Assembly: GCA_016222825.1 (NCBI GenBank)
Contig: JACRQF010000010.1
Coordinates: forward strand, 620,001 to 684,000
Source: Verrucomicrobiota bacterium
GTDB lineage: Bacteria; Verrucomicrobiota; Verrucomicrobiia; CAIQCK01
DNA length: 64,000 nucleotides
Direction of reading: 5' to 3'
Shown: positions 17,564 through 26,714 of the stretch, one piece after another
Layout of the letters: every line of letters begins with the position of its first letter
How positions within the stretch are numbered: position 1 is the stretch's first letter
The notes under the pieces: model-generated
Told to the model about the DNA's origin: nothing
The model's database searches: none
The model's input: only the letters and a program-made list of their open reading frames with translations
Position numbers and translations under genes: made by a program

Positions 17564-18604
17564 TCACACCGCGCCGCGATAGACTGCCAGAACATTCTCC
17601 GGGGGCACATCGGGCTGGAACAGGTGCGCCGGGCCGAGGATGTAGCCGCCGCCTTTGCCGAGAACCTCGCAATAGCGCCGCACCTCGGCCTCGACTTCGG
17701 CCGGAGTCGCCTTCGGCAACAGATTCTGCATGTCAATGCCTCCGTGGAAACAGAGCTTGTCGCCAAACTCGCGCTTCAAGCTCTCTGGCTGCATCTCGAT
17801 GCACGTCGGCTGAATTGGGTCGAGCACGTCCACGCCGCATTCGATCAACTCCGGAATGAACAGCCGGATCGTTCCGCAACTATGATACAGCGCTTTTCCG
17901 CCAAGGCTGTGAATCAACGCCGTCATCTGCTTCAGATACGGCGCAATGAACTCGCGGAACATCCCCGTCGAGATGAGCGGGCCGCGCTGCGTGCCGAGGT
18001 CGCTGATGACCAGATAGAGGTCAATCCGTCCGTTCGTGATCTCCGCCGCGCGCGTGTAATCCTCCAGATAGAAATCGGTGAACTTGCGCGAGAGGAAATG
18101 CGCCCACTCCGGCTGCTCTGCCATGTCCATGAACATGCCTTCCCATCCGCGCACAAGCGCCGCCCGCTGCCAGATGTCGGCAAAGCCGTAGAGCAGCGCG
18201 TGATTTTCGTAACGCGCGCACTGAGCCTTGAGTTGCGAACGGTCGAGACAATCCGGCGACGGCCAGGGGAACGACTCCAGATCCGCGAAGCTGCTCGCCT
18301 CCGCCAGCGCGCCCTTGGCGTCCTCGCGCATCGGGCCCCACGGCGTCTTGTTATAGATGTAGCGTTCGCCCCAGAAGTTCTGGAACAAGCCGCTGCTCAC
18401 CTCACGCTCCGCCGGCGCGGGTGCTTCCAGATGCCGCACGTCCACGCCGAAAGCTTCAAGTAGCTTGTCCTTGTCGGTGTGCCCGACGTAATCGAACAGC
18501 CGCCTCATCGTCGGCGGCTCCGCCCAAAACTCGCGGGGCGTGCGGTCGGGTTGCTCGTGCCGCAATGCGGCCAGAACTCTTTCGCGTGAAGTCATTGCGC
18601 TCAT
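17564..18604 (-). CDS. URO-D-fold methyltransferase-like protein (HSCG type)
   Basis: 346-aa cytoplasmic protein of the uroporphyrinogen decarboxylase fold. It lacks the N-terminal arginine-rich substrate loop of true HemE and instead has HSCG at about 240 and a downstream FHGGID, the arrangement of zinc-dependent corrinoid/thiol methyltransferases such as MtaA. Heme synthesis is therefore unlikely. Its position, between an HpaI-type aldolase (73 bp upstream) and glycosidases (14 bp downstream), links it to sugar breakdown; one possibility is methyl transfer from a methylated sugar or related compound. ATG at 18595 is an alternative start. Confidence 0.85.
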   Translation of the reverse strand: MSAMTSRERVLAALRHEQPDRTPREFWAEPPTMRRLFDYVGHTDKDKLLEAFGVDVRHLEAPAPAEREVSSGLFQNFWGERYIYNKTPWGPMREDAKGALAEASSFADLESFPWPSPDCLDRSQLKAQCARYENHALLYGFADIWQRAALVRGWEGMFMDMAEQPEWAHFLSRKFTDFYLEDYTRAAEITNGRIDLYLVISDLGTQRGPLISTGMFREFIAPYLKQMTALIHSLGGKALYHSCGTIRLFIPELIECGVDVLDPIQPTCIEMQPESLKREFGDKLCFHGGIDMQNLLPKATPAEVEAEVRRYCEVLGKGGGYILGPAHLFQPDVPPENVLAVYRGAV

Positions 18605-18677
18605 GTGCAGATTCTTAGGTCACTGCCATGGCAGTGTATTGTGGATAGCCGACGTTGTGTATGCCAAACGCGACAGC

Positions 18678-19430
18678 TTATACGCCGAAGCCTTCCACGA
18701 GCTTCCGATAACCGTTCCGCAGGATGGCGAGGTCGGAGTCCATAGCCAGCCAATCAAAACCTTGTTTGCGAAGTGCGGGCAGTTCAGCGGCGTCGCGGGT
18801 GAGAATGCCGCACGATTTGCCGGCTTCGGCGGCGGCGGTGATGACGTGGTCCAGACAGACAGCGTAATCACGCTTCGCCAGCTTCGGCCGCGCCTTCAGA
18901 TCGAAGTTCAAATCCGACGGACCAACAAAGAGAACATCCACGCCGTCCACACAGGCAATCTTGCCCGCGTTCTCTACGGCTTCGATTGTCTCGATCTGCG
19001 CGATGATGATTGGCTCAGGCAGTTTGCTTTCCGCCGGCGGGCGCAGGCCGTAGCCGTAGGCGCGCACGGTGCGCGAAAAACCACGCCGGCCGCGCGGAGG
19101 ATAGTGCGCCGCCTGCACGCAAGCCTCCGCTTCGGCAACCGTCGAGACGTGGGGAATCATCACGCCGTCCGCTCCCCAGTCGAGCACACGCGCGATGAGG
19201 TCCGGATGCGGCGCGCCGACGCGGACGATAGCCGCCGCGCCGGAACTGCGGATGGCTTGGAGTTGCGGCAGCAACGCGGCTTCGAAACCGCAGCCGTGTT
19301 CGAGATCGAACAACAACCAGTCGAAGCCGCTCTCCGCCGCGAGTTCGGCAATGACCGGCGAGCCAATGGAGAGCCACGTGCCGAGGCGCGGCTTCTTCTC
19401 ACGAAGTTGGACGGGCGATTTCATGTTCAT
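18678..19430 (-). CDS. HpcH/HpaI-family class II aldolase
   Basis: 250-aa cytoplasmic enzyme of the HpcH/HpaI aldolase/citrate lyase family, which cleaves 2-keto-3-deoxy acids to pyruvate (or a homologue) and an aldehyde using a divalent metal. Motifs: GTWLSIGSP at the start, FDWLLFDLEHG (metal/substrate region), GADGVMIPHVST and YPPRGRRGFSRTVRA (substrate-binding arginine). Its ATG overlaps the stop of the transporter-kinase fusion gene (ATGA), a sign of translational coupling. This makes the fusion's transported or phosphorylated compound a candidate precursor of the aldolase substrate. Confidence 0.9.
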   Translation of the reverse strand: MNMKSPVQLREKKPRLGTWLSIGSPVIAELAAESGFDWLLFDLEHGCGFEAALLPQLQAIRSSGAAAIVRVGAPHPDLIARVLDWGADGVMIPHVSTVAEAEACVQAAHYPPRGRRGFSRTVRAYGYGLRPPAESKLPEPIIIAQIETIEAVENAGKIACVDGVDVLFVGPSDLNFDLKARPKLAKRDYAVCLDHVITAAAEAGKSCGILTRDAAELPALRKQGFDWLAMDSDLAILRNGYRKLVEGFGV

Positions 19431-21442
19431 AGCGTCTCAATCTCCGAATCGTTGCGCAATCCGTTTAGCGCAGCGGCGAGGCGTTGGCGAGTGAATGCTT
19501 TCAGGTCCGCGCCCGTGCCGCCCGCGCCGATAAGGAAGAACCGGTCGGTGCGCTCAAAATAGCCCGCGCCGACGCGGATGACCGACTTGACGATCATGTT
19601 GCGCAGCAGGTGCAGCCAGAAACGGCGGCGATGGTCCGGCGGCAGCGGGCGGACGCTGCGGTAGCCGTCGAAGGCGCGCTGGAGAAACACCGCGTCGTGG
19701 AAACACCCGAGCAACGAGAGGTCGTCCATCGGATCGCCGCTGATTGCGTCGTCCCAGTCAATGAACGCGGCGATATGCTTCTCGGTGCCGAGGATGTTCC
19801 AAAGCGCGAGGTCCTTGTGGACAAGGCAGCCCTTCTCCAGCGCGAGCAGGCCGCGATGACGCTCGATCTCGGACTCTATTTCGTCGGCCTCGTGCTGCGT
19901 CAGAAAGCTGTGCTCAACGAGGAATCGCAGGTGCCGGTCGAGATGAAGGCGGAAGTAGTCTTCGTAGCGGCGATGGAAACCTTCCAACCGGTTCTCGCGA
20001 CGCAGAATCGCCGGGTCGAACGGGCCGAAGCCGGGCGGCTGAATCGCCTGCCAGTGCGCCACGGCCGTGCCGATATCGCCAGCCACGCTCGCCACGTCGA
20101 GCCGGCCCGCTTTGAAATGCTGGTTCAAGTCGGGGCAAGGGATGTTCTCCAACAATTGCCACGCGAACGGCACGCGCTGGCGGCTCGCGTCCACTCCGTG
20201 AACTTGTGGCGCTGGCAGACCGAGCGCGCGCACTTCGGCGAGCACGCGCGATTCAACCTCGATGTAGTCGTCGCGCTCCGGACCGTCCTCGATACGCACG
20301 AATAACTCTTTCCCGTCCACCGCTGCCAGCCACGTGATGTGATTGCCTTGTCCCGCCGCCGGACGGAGCGACACAGGTTTGCCGGGCGAGCGTTCCCGCA
20401 GAACATCGGCAAGTTGGCTCTCGCTTGCGCCGCGGCGGAGGTTCTCGTCCGTGCCGTGAAACGCCGCGGGCCGGTCGCACTTCCAGTAGTAGATGGAGCG
20501 GCGTGGATGCGGCGTCGCTGGCGGCCGCGCGCGCCAATAACTCGCCACGATGCTGCCGACGATGTTCTGCACGATGGCGCTGAACACCGCCGGCACGGCT
20601 GCCATCGGCTGTGTCGGGAAATTCTGCCGCGCCAGCACCGCCGCCAAGCCGCCGTTCTGCATGCCGACTTCAATGGAGATTGTGCGCGCCACATCTTCGG
20701 CATAGCCCAGCGTCTTCGCCACCGCGTAGCCGACACCGAAGCCCATCACGTGAAGCAGCACCGCGGCGAGCGTCAATTTGCCAGCGTTGGCGAGGATGGC
20801 GTCGGCGTTGGCCGAGACAATGCCGCCAGTGATGAACATGATCGCCAGCACCGACACCACTGGGCCGAACCGCGAGACCTTTGCGACCTGTTTCGGAAAC
20901 TTCCAGTTGCAGAACACGCCGAGCAAGACAGGCGCGACGGCGACTTGGAGCGTGGAGAGACAGAGCTTCACGGCGTCCACCGGCACGTAAGCGCCGGCGA
21001 GTGTTTTGCACCAGAGCGGCGTCATGACAAACGCCAGCAACGTCGAGGTCAGCGTGACCATCACGGCGAGCGCGACGTTGGCGCGGGCGAGGAAGCTGAT
21101 GACGTTCGAGGCCGTGCCCGACGGACAACTCGCCACGAGGATCAAGCCAACGGCGAAGCCCGCGTCGAGCTTGAGCGTGCGCGCAAGCAACCAACCCGAC
21201 AGTGGCATGATGGTGTAGTGCGCGAGGAAGCCAAGCGCGAGCGAGCCGGGCATCCGAAAGAGCCGCCGGAAATCCTCCACCGTGAGCGTAAAGCCCATGC
21301 CAAGCATGACGAGCGTCAGTGCCCAGACAACCCATTGGCCGCGGAACCAGATAAACGTAACCGGCCACAGCAGCGCGACCACGGAGACGCCGATGAGCCA
21401 GAGCAAGTAGAGGTCGGTGAACCAGGAGCGGGAGTGTTTCAT
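19427..21442 (-). CDS. BASS-family transporter fused to APH-type kinase
   Basis: 671-aa inner-membrane fusion. Residues about 10-310 are a bile acid:sodium symporter (SBF/BASS) domain with about nine or ten membrane segments and the family signature CPSGTASNVISFLARAN near 110; BASS proteins move organic acids with Na+. Residues about 345-665 are an aminoglycoside phosphotransferase/choline-kinase-like domain with the catalytic loop HKDLALWN and the metal-binding IDWDDAISGD. The two are in one frame with an uninterrupted linker (RRSIYYWKCDRPAAFHG). The arrangement predicts import followed by phosphorylation of a small (possibly sugar-acid) compound. It starts 13 bp after a DUF4838 gene and overlaps the aldolase gene by 4 bp. 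The fusion is unusual; each half is individually clear. Confidence 0.9.
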   Translation of the reverse strand: MKHSRSWFTDLYLLWLIGVSVVALLWPVTFIWFRGQWVVWALTLVMLGMGFTLTVEDFRRLFRMPGSLALGFLAHYTIMPLSGWLLARTLKLDAGFAVGLILVASCPSGTASNVISFLARANVALAVMVTLTSTLLAFVMTPLWCKTLAGAYVPVDAVKLCLSTLQVAVAPVLLGVFCNWKFPKQVAKVSRFGPVVSVLAIMFITGGIVSANADAILANAGKLTLAAVLLHVMGFGVGYAVAKTLGYAEDVARTISIEVGMQNGGLAAVLARQNFPTQPMAAVPAVFSAIVQNIVGSIVASYWRARPPATPHPRRSIYYWKCDRPAAFHGTDENLRRGASESQLADVLRERSPGKPVSLRPAAGQGNHITWLAAVDGKELFVRIEDGPERDDYIEVESRVLAEVRALGLPAPQVHGVDASRQRVPFAWQLLENIPCPDLNQHFKAGRLDVASVAGDIGTAVAHWQAIQPPGFGPFDPAILRRENRLEGFHRRYEDYFRLHLDRHLRFLVEHSFLTQHEADEIESEIERHRGLLALEKGCLVHKDLALWNILGTEKHIAAFIDWDDAISGDPMDDLSLLGCFHDAVFLQRAFDGYRSVRPLPPDHRRRFWLHLLRNMIVKSVIRVGAGYFERTDRFFLIGAGGTGADLKAFTRQRLAAALNGLRNDSEIETL

Positions 21443-21455
21443 GGATGGTCATCAG

Positions 21456-23891
21456 TCATTTCGCGCGGCCATACAGGTTTCCCATCTTGGTTGGCGCGTT
21501 GATGAAGCTGCCGGTTCCCGTGGGAGAAAGAGCATAAGCCTCCTCTTCTCCGCCAGCCTGGCGTTGACGAAACACGTTCACACCCCACGGATAGGATTTG
21601 GTTGGCATCTCGCCCAAGCCCTTGATCTTGATCTCCACCGTCCAGCGGTCGGACAGCTTGCGCACGGCCACGCGTTCGGCGCTCCATGCCTCCGGCACGT
21701 CCGCCACGTTTGGAGTCACGCAGGTGTCGCGAACGGCGCCGTTGGGATTTACCACGACGACGGCGCGATAGCCGGCGGGCGTTTCGAGGTGAAGTTCGAC
21801 GTTGTCGTCGCTGTAGATGGCGTGGTCGTCCTTCGCCGAGGCTGGCGTGCTCGCGCGGAGGCGATTCATCCGGCGCTCGTGACAGACGATCCCGACGAGT
21901 AGAGAGGAATCCGGCAGCCAACGGAACGCGGCGCTGGTTGTGTTGATGTCGGGGTAAACACCAGTGGCGCAATCTCTCAACCACATCTTCTCGGCGGCGA
22001 GCTGCCCGGTCCAGAACGGCTTCGCCAAGTCGCCGTCCACCTGCGGCGAAACGTCTCTCGGAAACAGGCGGACATACGGGCCGGTGCGCTTCAACTCGCT
22101 GAACAGCTTCTTCAGCGGCGCAATTTCGTCAGCGATGAACTGCACGCGTTTGCCATAGATGCCGTCGCCAGCCCTGGCTTTCGCGCGGTCGAGAATCTCG
22201 AAGTATTTCGGCACGTCAGCGGGCTTGAGAAAGCCGCCGGTCGCGGTGATCTCGCGAACTTCGGGCCGCATCCAAACCGCCTCGGCATACTCAAAGAACT
22301 CGCGCATCTCCTTGCTCGCCGGTCCGTAGAACTTCTCGAAGTAGTCCGCCAGCGTCGCCTGCACATCGAGGTTCCTGTCCCATGTGAACTTCGCGTGAAG
22401 ATAAATCATCAGGTGATTGATGCCCGGAAAACCGACGACCAGGCCATGCTGGCGCGTGGTGCTCCATGAGAGTTCCGCGTAGATCGTCCGGCAACGCTCC
22501 GGCAGCGTCCTGAAGTTCTTCTCCATCTGCGCCGTGAAGATCGCCGGCACCGGCACCAGCGAGCGGCGCGGATAATGTGACAGATAATAGTCGTAGATGA
22601 AGATGTCGCTGTGCGGCGCTTTCGCGAGCCATTCCTTGCGCCTGGCTAGGTCGTCGCCGAACTCCGGCAACGTGCTGTTCTGGCTTAAGTTGACGGCGAT
22701 CTCCGCCGGAATCGTCGCGATGAGCTTCGGCGGGTTCTTCGCACAACCGTAGCTGGAGGCGCAGAACTTGAGACCCGGCCGCTGCTGGCTCACGCGATTC
22801 ACCACGTTGAGCACGAAATCCCACTTGTAGTCGGCGAAACGTCCCCGGTGGCCTTCCTCTTTCTTGTCCCATCCGGCGGCCACGTCGCGATCGTCCATCA
22901 CAACCCAACCGTCCGGCTGGCCTATCGGCAGATAGGGCACTTCGGGAAACGCATCGTGAAACTTGATCAAATACTCCGCCAGTTCCTCGCGCAACTGCGG
23001 GCTGGAGAGTCGCGGCAAGTGGCGCGGCCCGTGATCGTATCGCCGCCGTCCGGTTTCGATCGGCTTGCCGCCGGCAAAACCGAACAGTTCCGGCCGGTCA
23101 TGCTGACATTCTGTAATCAGCTCCGATGAGTGCGACGGAAACGGATCGAACACGCCGCCCTGCCGCAGATATTTGTGCCAGAGGAACTCCGGGATGTTTT
23201 TGCCGAAGCCGACGAGCAGCAGGAGCCGGCACGCCAGAAACGGCTCTCGCTTCAAAACCATCGGTGTCAGTTTGATGTCCCGCTTTTCCGGAATGACCAG
23301 GCCTATCTCCTCGACCGGCATGAACCATCTCATGCCGAGTTGCTCCAGAAACTCATAGACGGCATACAGCGTCCCGTTGGCGTCCTGAACATGAAAGCCA
23401 AGCTCAGGGCTGAAATTCCGCGGGTCGCGGATGATGTAAGGATAGTCCCAAGGCTTGCCGGCGAGTTTCTGCCAGTTCTTCAGCACGCTTGCCCCCTGGC
23501 CGAACCTCGTGTTGTCGCGCGGAATTGCCGACCGGCACTGATCGCGCCCCAGCAACGCGACGTGCCTGTCGCCAACCACGATCTTGAAACCGTCGTTGCG
23601 CACGTCGTCGAGCGTGATCCCCAGCTTCCGAGTGTGTTCGCAGGCGCCCACGTAAATCGGCGTCGCCACGCCCGGTTGAACGACGATCGGCAATTCCGCG
23701 CCGGACATCTTTTTCAAATACTTCTGCAGCTCACAGCCAGCCGTTTTCACCGACGGATCCGCGTCCGCAGCAACCACAATCTCCGCCAGTGGCCGTCCAT
23801 CGCGCACGAGTTCCACCGCCCGAACCGACAGCGGAAGAGACGAACCGAGCAGCAACATCAACAGCCATCGGTGCATGACGACATTCCTCAT
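21456..23891 (-). CDS. Secreted DUF4838 protein with CBM9-like C terminus
   Basis: 811 aa; signal peptide MHRWLLMLLLGSSLPLSVRA after a short MRNVV lead. An N-terminal GH20/GH67-like alpha-beta domain (about 25-130; ELQKYLKKMSGAELPIV) precedes the DUF4838 barrel (about 240-560), with LPIGQPDGWVVMDDRD where catalytic acids would lie. The last 190 residues resemble family 9 carbohydrate-binding/DOMON-like modules (FWTGQLAAEKMW, DDNVELHLETPAGYRAVVV). DUF4838 proteins are probably glycosidases related to alpha-glucuronidases; no activity can be assigned. Start overlaps the stop of the TPR gene (ATGA), so translation is coupled. Confidence 0.85.
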   Translation of the reverse strand: MRNVVMHRWLLMLLLGSSLPLSVRAVELVRDGRPLAEIVVAADADPSVKTAGCELQKYLKKMSGAELPIVVQPGVATPIYVGACEHTRKLGITLDDVRNDGFKIVVGDRHVALLGRDQCRSAIPRDNTRFGQGASVLKNWQKLAGKPWDYPYIIRDPRNFSPELGFHVQDANGTLYAVYEFLEQLGMRWFMPVEEIGLVIPEKRDIKLTPMVLKREPFLACRLLLLVGFGKNIPEFLWHKYLRQGGVFDPFPSHSSELITECQHDRPELFGFAGGKPIETGRRRYDHGPRHLPRLSSPQLREELAEYLIKFHDAFPEVPYLPIGQPDGWVVMDDRDVAAGWDKKEEGHRGRFADYKWDFVLNVVNRVSQQRPGLKFCASSYGCAKNPPKLIATIPAEIAVNLSQNSTLPEFGDDLARRKEWLAKAPHSDIFIYDYYLSHYPRRSLVPVPAIFTAQMEKNFRTLPERCRTIYAELSWSTTRQHGLVVGFPGINHLMIYLHAKFTWDRNLDVQATLADYFEKFYGPASKEMREFFEYAEAVWMRPEVREITATGGFLKPADVPKYFEILDRAKARAGDGIYGKRVQFIADEIAPLKKLFSELKRTGPYVRLFPRDVSPQVDGDLAKPFWTGQLAAEKMWLRDCATGVYPDINTTSAAFRWLPDSSLLVGIVCHERRMNRLRASTPASAKDDHAIYSDDNVELHLETPAGYRAVVVVNPNGAVRDTCVTPNVADVPEAWSAERVAVRKLSDRWTVEIKIKGLGEMPTKSYPWGVNVFRQRQAGGEEEAYALSPTGTGSFINAPTKMGNLYGRAK

Positions 23892-24772
23892 CGCAGCTTC
23901 TCCAGCGCGGCCTGAATGCTGCCGCGCAAATCGTCCGGCGCGCTTTGCAGGGCCTTGTTGTAGTTCTCGATTGCCTCGGCTTTCCTGCCCTGCGCGGCGT
24001 GAATCTCGGCACGGACGATGAAAGGACGAGCGTGCCAGTAGCCCGAAATTGCCGGCGTGATGCCATCCATCTCGCGCAGGGCTTCCTTGTATTTCCCTTG
24101 CTTGGCCAGAATGCGCGCAGCGCTGATAATCGCGTCGTTGATGATGCCGTAGCCTTTCAGCGACGAGATGCCCTTCATCCGCCGATAGACGGTCAGCGCG
24201 CGCCCGTCTTCGCCGGACTCGATCAAGACGGATCCTGCCAAGTTCAGGACGTGCGTCTGCTTGTTCGGGGTCGTGGCGAATTCCTCCGCCTTCGCGAAAT
24301 CCTTCAGTGCCTCGGCGAACTGCCGCAGACTGCGAAATGCCTGCCCTCGCGCCATCAGCGCGTCATAGACGTGAACATCCGACCACTCCGTCAGGTTCTC
24401 GTCTTTGAAGCACTTCACCAATTCCTGCGGTTGTCGCTGCGCGAGCAGGAGGTTCATCCGGCACAACTTCTTCGTGCTTTCGCGCGGAATCTGCGCCAGC
24501 AACTCCTCCGCTTTGGCAAGTTGTTTGGCGCTGATCGCGCTCAGAACCGCATAGCGCAACGAAACCGATTTCGAGCCAGCCGTCGGCGCTCTTACGGCAA
24601 GCGCCGCGAACTGGACCGAAGCCTCCGCGTGTTTGCTTTCGCCGAAGAGCTTCAGCGCGCTCTGAAACTCATCAGTGAAATCCGCCATGACCGCCGCGCA
24701 CGCGCACAACAACGACAACGTGGCGCAGCAAGCCCGCCAGAACCACACACGTCTTTCATTCATGGCGTTCAT
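23888..24772 (-). CDS. Exported TPR-repeat protein
   Basis: 294 aa with signal peptide (FWRACCATLSLLCACAAVMA). About five or six tetratricopeptide helix pairs run through the protein, for example FQSALKLFGESKHAEASVQF, AKAEELLAQIPRES, RSLRQFAEALKDFAKAEE and GRKAEAIENYNKALQSAPDD. TPR proteins mediate protein-protein contacts. Sitting between two DUF4838 enzymes, with 7 bp to the upstream and a 4-bp overlap with the downstream gene, it probably assembles or docks those enzymes in the periplasm, but this is inference. Confidence 0.85.
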   Translation of the reverse strand: MNAMNERRVWFWRACCATLSLLCACAAVMADFTDEFQSALKLFGESKHAEASVQFAALAVRAPTAGSKSVSLRYAVLSAISAKQLAKAEELLAQIPRESTKKLCRMNLLLAQRQPQELVKCFKDENLTEWSDVHVYDALMARGQAFRSLRQFAEALKDFAKAEEFATTPNKQTHVLNLAGSVLIESGEDGRALTVYRRMKGISSLKGYGIINDAIISAARILAKQGKYKEALREMDGITPAISGYWHARPFIVRAEIHAAQGRKAEAIENYNKALQSAPDDLRGSIQAALEKLR

Positions 24773-24779
24773 TCTGTTC

Positions 24780-26714
24780 TCACCGCTTCAACTCGTAATC
24801 CGGGTGCAGCGTCTTCATGTGCGCCCTGTCGGGGCTGAAACCGTTCCAGTTCATCGTGGTCGGGTTCGCTTTGCAGAGTTGCTTGAGCTTGTCCCAGTTG
24901 GTGCGCGCTGTCTTGTCGGCAGCGGCGTCTGTCCGCTTGCTCTTTTTCAACCTCTCCATCGCGAGGCGAATCTCCGTGAGCCGCCGGGTGTATTCGAGGC
25001 CGGCGCGCACGAGGGCCACGCGCTTGCGAAACACCTCCTGTTGGCCGGCGAGCGCCGCGTCCGCGCGATCGAGAATGCCGCCAGCTTTCGCGAAGAACGC
25101 CGCGTCGTAAACTGAAGCTTCGGGCGCGTCCTTGTCCGCTCGTTGGTGATAGGCGTCCTCCATCAGCTTCCAATACGACTTGATATCGCTTGCCGCCGGC
25201 CCAAAACCACGGCGATAGTAGTCCTCCATCATCGCCTGCGCGTCGCGGTTCGGGTTCCACGCGAGTTGCGCCATCGCGTAGTAAGCCGGTCCTTGCGTGG
25301 CCCAGTTCTCCCAGATGCAGGCGAGAAAGATGCCCATGCATTTGTTTCGCGCAACGAACTGGAAGTCTTCGATGATCTGCCGTAACGGCACTTCCGGCAA
25401 CCCTTGCCACCAACGCCCGTGTAGATTCGGCCGCCAGTAGATCTGCCGCGAGACGGCGGCCCAGCCTCGATGCCAGCGCAACGCCTCCTCACGAGCCTGC
25501 CCCGAAAACAAAAGGAAGTTTGTCACACACTGGACGATCACGTTGTCGTCGGGCACCGCCTTCACCGGCGGCGTGCGCCAGTTGCCGTAGGCCTGCGTGG
25601 TCACATACAACTCGCGGCCGGGATAGCGCGCCTTGAGCATGCGCGCGACGGTGTTGGCAAACGTGATGTTGCGGTCAGAGAGCGACACGTCCTTCTTCGA
25701 CGCGCCTTTCCAGACGAACAGCATCTTCTCGCCGTCAGGATGGTCCCACGCGCGGCACTTCTCACAGATGCAATGCCCCGCCAACGTGCCATCGTTGATG
25801 GCGGCGTTGAACACCGTCTGCGCCGGATTCTCCCTCAACTGTTCCTCCACGTCGGCGAGCCAGCGCTCCCAGACGGCGGGATTGGAGTGGCAAATCTTGA
25901 CGCTGTCCGGTTTGAGATCGGGGTGATAGGTGCGCGTGCCGTCGGGCTGCAGCGCGAAGTATTCCGGATGCGTCTCGTGAAAACGCTTCCACCAGTCCTC
26001 AAAGCCCGCGCCGCTCAACCTCATCAACTGATGCCGCTGGCCGCAGGAATCCAGTTGCACGCGTTGCAGCCGCGTCCAGTCCTGCGAAATCCCCCGGCCA
26101 TCCGCCGGCGCCGATGGAAACAAGATGCCGCTGCGCCAACGAATCTGCGGATGATAACGATAGTCGAACGGCGCAAACGCAATCGTGTCGCGCTTGAGAA
26201 CATCTTCGCCGGTCTCGCCGGGCCAGAGCCAGCGCACACCGAGATAATCCTGCAGGAACGTATAAACGGCGTTGACCGTGCCGTATTCCTCCTGCCAGCC
26301 GTTGATGACTCTCCCATGGCGCCCCGCGACCGTCAGCCGCTTCGGGTCCCACACATCACGGCCCGCGATGACCAGATGGTTCTCGTTGGCAGCGACGAGA
26401 ATCTCCTCCGGATGCTTGAAGCCGAAACTCAGCCGCGGAAACAGCTCTTTTGGTTTCGGCTGACAACCGATCCAGATCGCGTGCGCCGGCACAGGCTTCG
26501 GTTCGCCCTCTATGACCTGCAGCTTCGCGCCGCTCATCTTCTCAATGTAGCCGGCCAACTCATCCGCCGCGCGTCGCGTCATCGGCGGCGCGTCCTGGGC
26601 TACGATGATAGGCGCTTTGCTCACGCCCTTCTCCACCAACACCAACTCCGCCACCCGCGCCTCGGCTCCCAAGGCCGTCGCCACCACAGCAGCCCATATC
26701 AGGAACTTTTTCAT
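24780..26714 (-). CDS. Secreted DUF4838 protein
   Basis: 644 aa with signal peptide (MKKFLIWAAVVATALGAEA). Domain order is GH20/GH67-like N domain (about 25-130, AADELAGYIEKMSGAKLQVI) and DUF4838 (about 220-480, with NDGTLAGHCICEKCRAWDHP and IYWRPNLHGRWWQGLP). The CxxC pair CICEKC is typical of this family. No C-terminal CBM9-like domain, unlike the homologue at 21456-23891. The start overlaps the end of the sialidase-like gene by 4 bp. Likely an extracytoplasmic glycosidase of unknown specificity; the presence of two different DUF4838 enzymes suggests two linkages or chain ends. Confidence 0.87.
   Translation of the reverse strand: MKKFLIWAAVVATALGAEARVAELVLVEKGVSKAPIIVAQDAPPMTRRAADELAGYIEKMSGAKLQVIEGEPKPVPAHAIWIGCQPKPKELFPRLSFGFKHPEEILVAANENHLVIAGRDVWDPKRLTVAGRHGRVINGWQEEYGTVNAVYTFLQDYLGVRWLWPGETGEDVLKRDTIAFAPFDYRYHPQIRWRSGILFPSAPADGRGISQDWTRLQRVQLDSCGQRHQLMRLSGAGFEDWWKRFHETHPEYFALQPDGTRTYHPDLKPDSVKICHSNPAVWERWLADVEEQLRENPAQTVFNAAINDGTLAGHCICEKCRAWDHPDGEKMLFVWKGASKKDVSLSDRNITFANTVARMLKARYPGRELYVTTQAYGNWRTPPVKAVPDDNVIVQCVTNFLLFSGQAREEALRWHRGWAAVSRQIYWRPNLHGRWWQGLPEVPLRQIIEDFQFVARNKCMGIFLACIWENWATQGPAYYAMAQLAWNPNRDAQAMMEDYYRRGFGPAASDIKSYWKLMEDAYHQRADKDAPEASVYDAAFFAKAGGILDRADAALAGQQEVFRKRVALVRAGLEYTRRLTEIRLAMERLKKSKRTDAAADKTARTNWDKLKQLCKANPTTMNWNGFSPDRAHMKTLHPDYELKR

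Noticed and set aside
17564-18604. Heme biosynthesis enzyme HemE
   Set aside because: Motifs fit MtaA-type methyltransferases; HemE arginine loop is missing and genes around concern sugars. The same reason applies to the three other paralogs.
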